Shown one piece after another: positions 32,718 to 32,967 of a stretch of DNA of 32,967 bases. The DNA comes from Rhodococcus sp. HNM0569 (GTDB taxonomy: Bacteria; Actinomycetota; Actinomycetes; Mycobacteriales; Mycobacteriaceae), in NCBI RefSeq assembly GCF_012726205.1, contig NZ_JAASAE010000024.1:1-32967 (forward strand), given 5' to 3'. Position 1 is the first letter of the stretch. Every line of letters starts with the position of its first letter. The position numbers were made by a program, and so were the translations under genes. Under the pieces are notes generated by a model that worked only from the letters and a program-made list of their open reading frames with translations, was not told the DNA's origin and ran no database searches.

Positions 32718-32967
32718 ATGACCGGAATCGAACAGCGGACGCGGCGGGCGTCCGTCGCCGACACCCTCAGGTTCGGTGCGCGCGTGGGCGCCCCCTTCGT
32801 CGCAGCGGGAGCCATCGCCCGACGCAAACCGGTGATGGGACTGCTCGAGCGCAGACAATCGAATGCCGCGGTGCCGGTCGAAGTGACGCGGCTGCGGCAG
32901 CGTTACGGAAGCGCGCCACTGGCGATGAAAGCCGGGCCACGCACACTCGCCGTCGTGCTCTCGCCAG
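32718..32967 (+). CDS. N-terminal fragment of a probable cytochrome P450 (cut by window end)
   Basis: The first 83 residues only. The run ADTLRFGARVGAPFVAAGAIARRKPVMGLLERRQ, then VTRLRQRYGSAPLAMKAGPRTLAVVLSP, resembles the N-terminal region of actinobacterial P450s, in which a helix precedes a short strand pair ending ALVLSP. The heme-binding cysteine region would lie outside, so the call is tentative. GAGAGG lies 6 bases before the ATG. The frame remains open to the last base. Confidence 0.5.
   Translation, partial: MTGIEQRTRRASVADTLRFGARVGAPFVAAGAIARRKPVMGLLERRQSNAAVPVEVTRLRQRYGSAPLAMKAGPRTLAVVLSP

Overview
The window is about 33 kb of high-GC DNA, dense with genes and rich in GTG/TTG starts. 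Gene content and order point to a mycolic-acid actinomycete (Mycobacteriales), most likely Rhodococcus or a close relative. From memory of the M. tuberculosis map, the core order here matches phoH, ybeY, hemolysin-like protein, Rv2365c homologue, era, recO, uppS, Rv2360c homologue, zur and smtB, glyS, Rv2345 homologue, dgt, dnaG, Rv2342 homologue, tRNA-Asn. The genus is an inference; no rRNA or other marker is present.

Layout. 1-4380: probable accessory DNA with the end of an unrecognised gene, a DUF4352 membrane-anchored protein on the minus strand, and a type I restriction subunit (hsdR) with no hsdM or hsdS in view. 4504-8829: tightly packed operon phoH, ybeY, CBS-domain membrane protein, degenerate cytidine deaminase-like protein, era. 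8771-12685: an interposed cassette between era and recO, made of a MocR-type regulator divergent from a flavin-binding PPOX protein, a siderophore-binding lipoprotein under a probable IdeR iron box, and a second PPOX protein. 13002-14987: recO, uppS and a YbjN-like gene, overlapping. 15018-15871: the zinc regulators arsR/smtB and zur, translationally coupled, on the minus strand. 16104-24203: glyS, a TPM-domain membrane protein (minus), a YdcF-family protein, dgt, dnaG, a small membrane protein (minus) and tRNA-Asn with a textbook terminator.

From 24410 the content becomes accessory and metabolic: a diaminopentanoate-dehydrogenase-like oxidoreductase with an SDR, a secreted lipase, a DUF421 membrane protein coupled to an exported partner, a metallothionein-like protein, a DUF6480 small membrane protein, a pyruvate-oxidase-like ThDP enzyme, an unknown 125-residue protein, a YdaD-type stress SDR, a 43-residue membrane peptide and the start of a probable cytochrome P450. 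Several of these belong to families often linked to general stress, and GTTT/GGGTA (SigF/SigB-like) promoter candidates precede some of them.

The most distinctive signals are regulatory. They include an IdeR-type box lying on the -10 of a leaderless lipoprotein gene, a perfect 10-bp hairpin that buries the recO ribosome binding site, a palindrome on the arsR-zur promoter, leaderless TAGNNT promoters for dnaG and the TPM gene, a GNRA-capped hairpin at the predicted 5' end of the tRNA-Asn transcript, and a recurring terminator-like element beginning GTGAGYACTY. No CRISPR array, insertion sequence, integrase or complete novel defence system was found.
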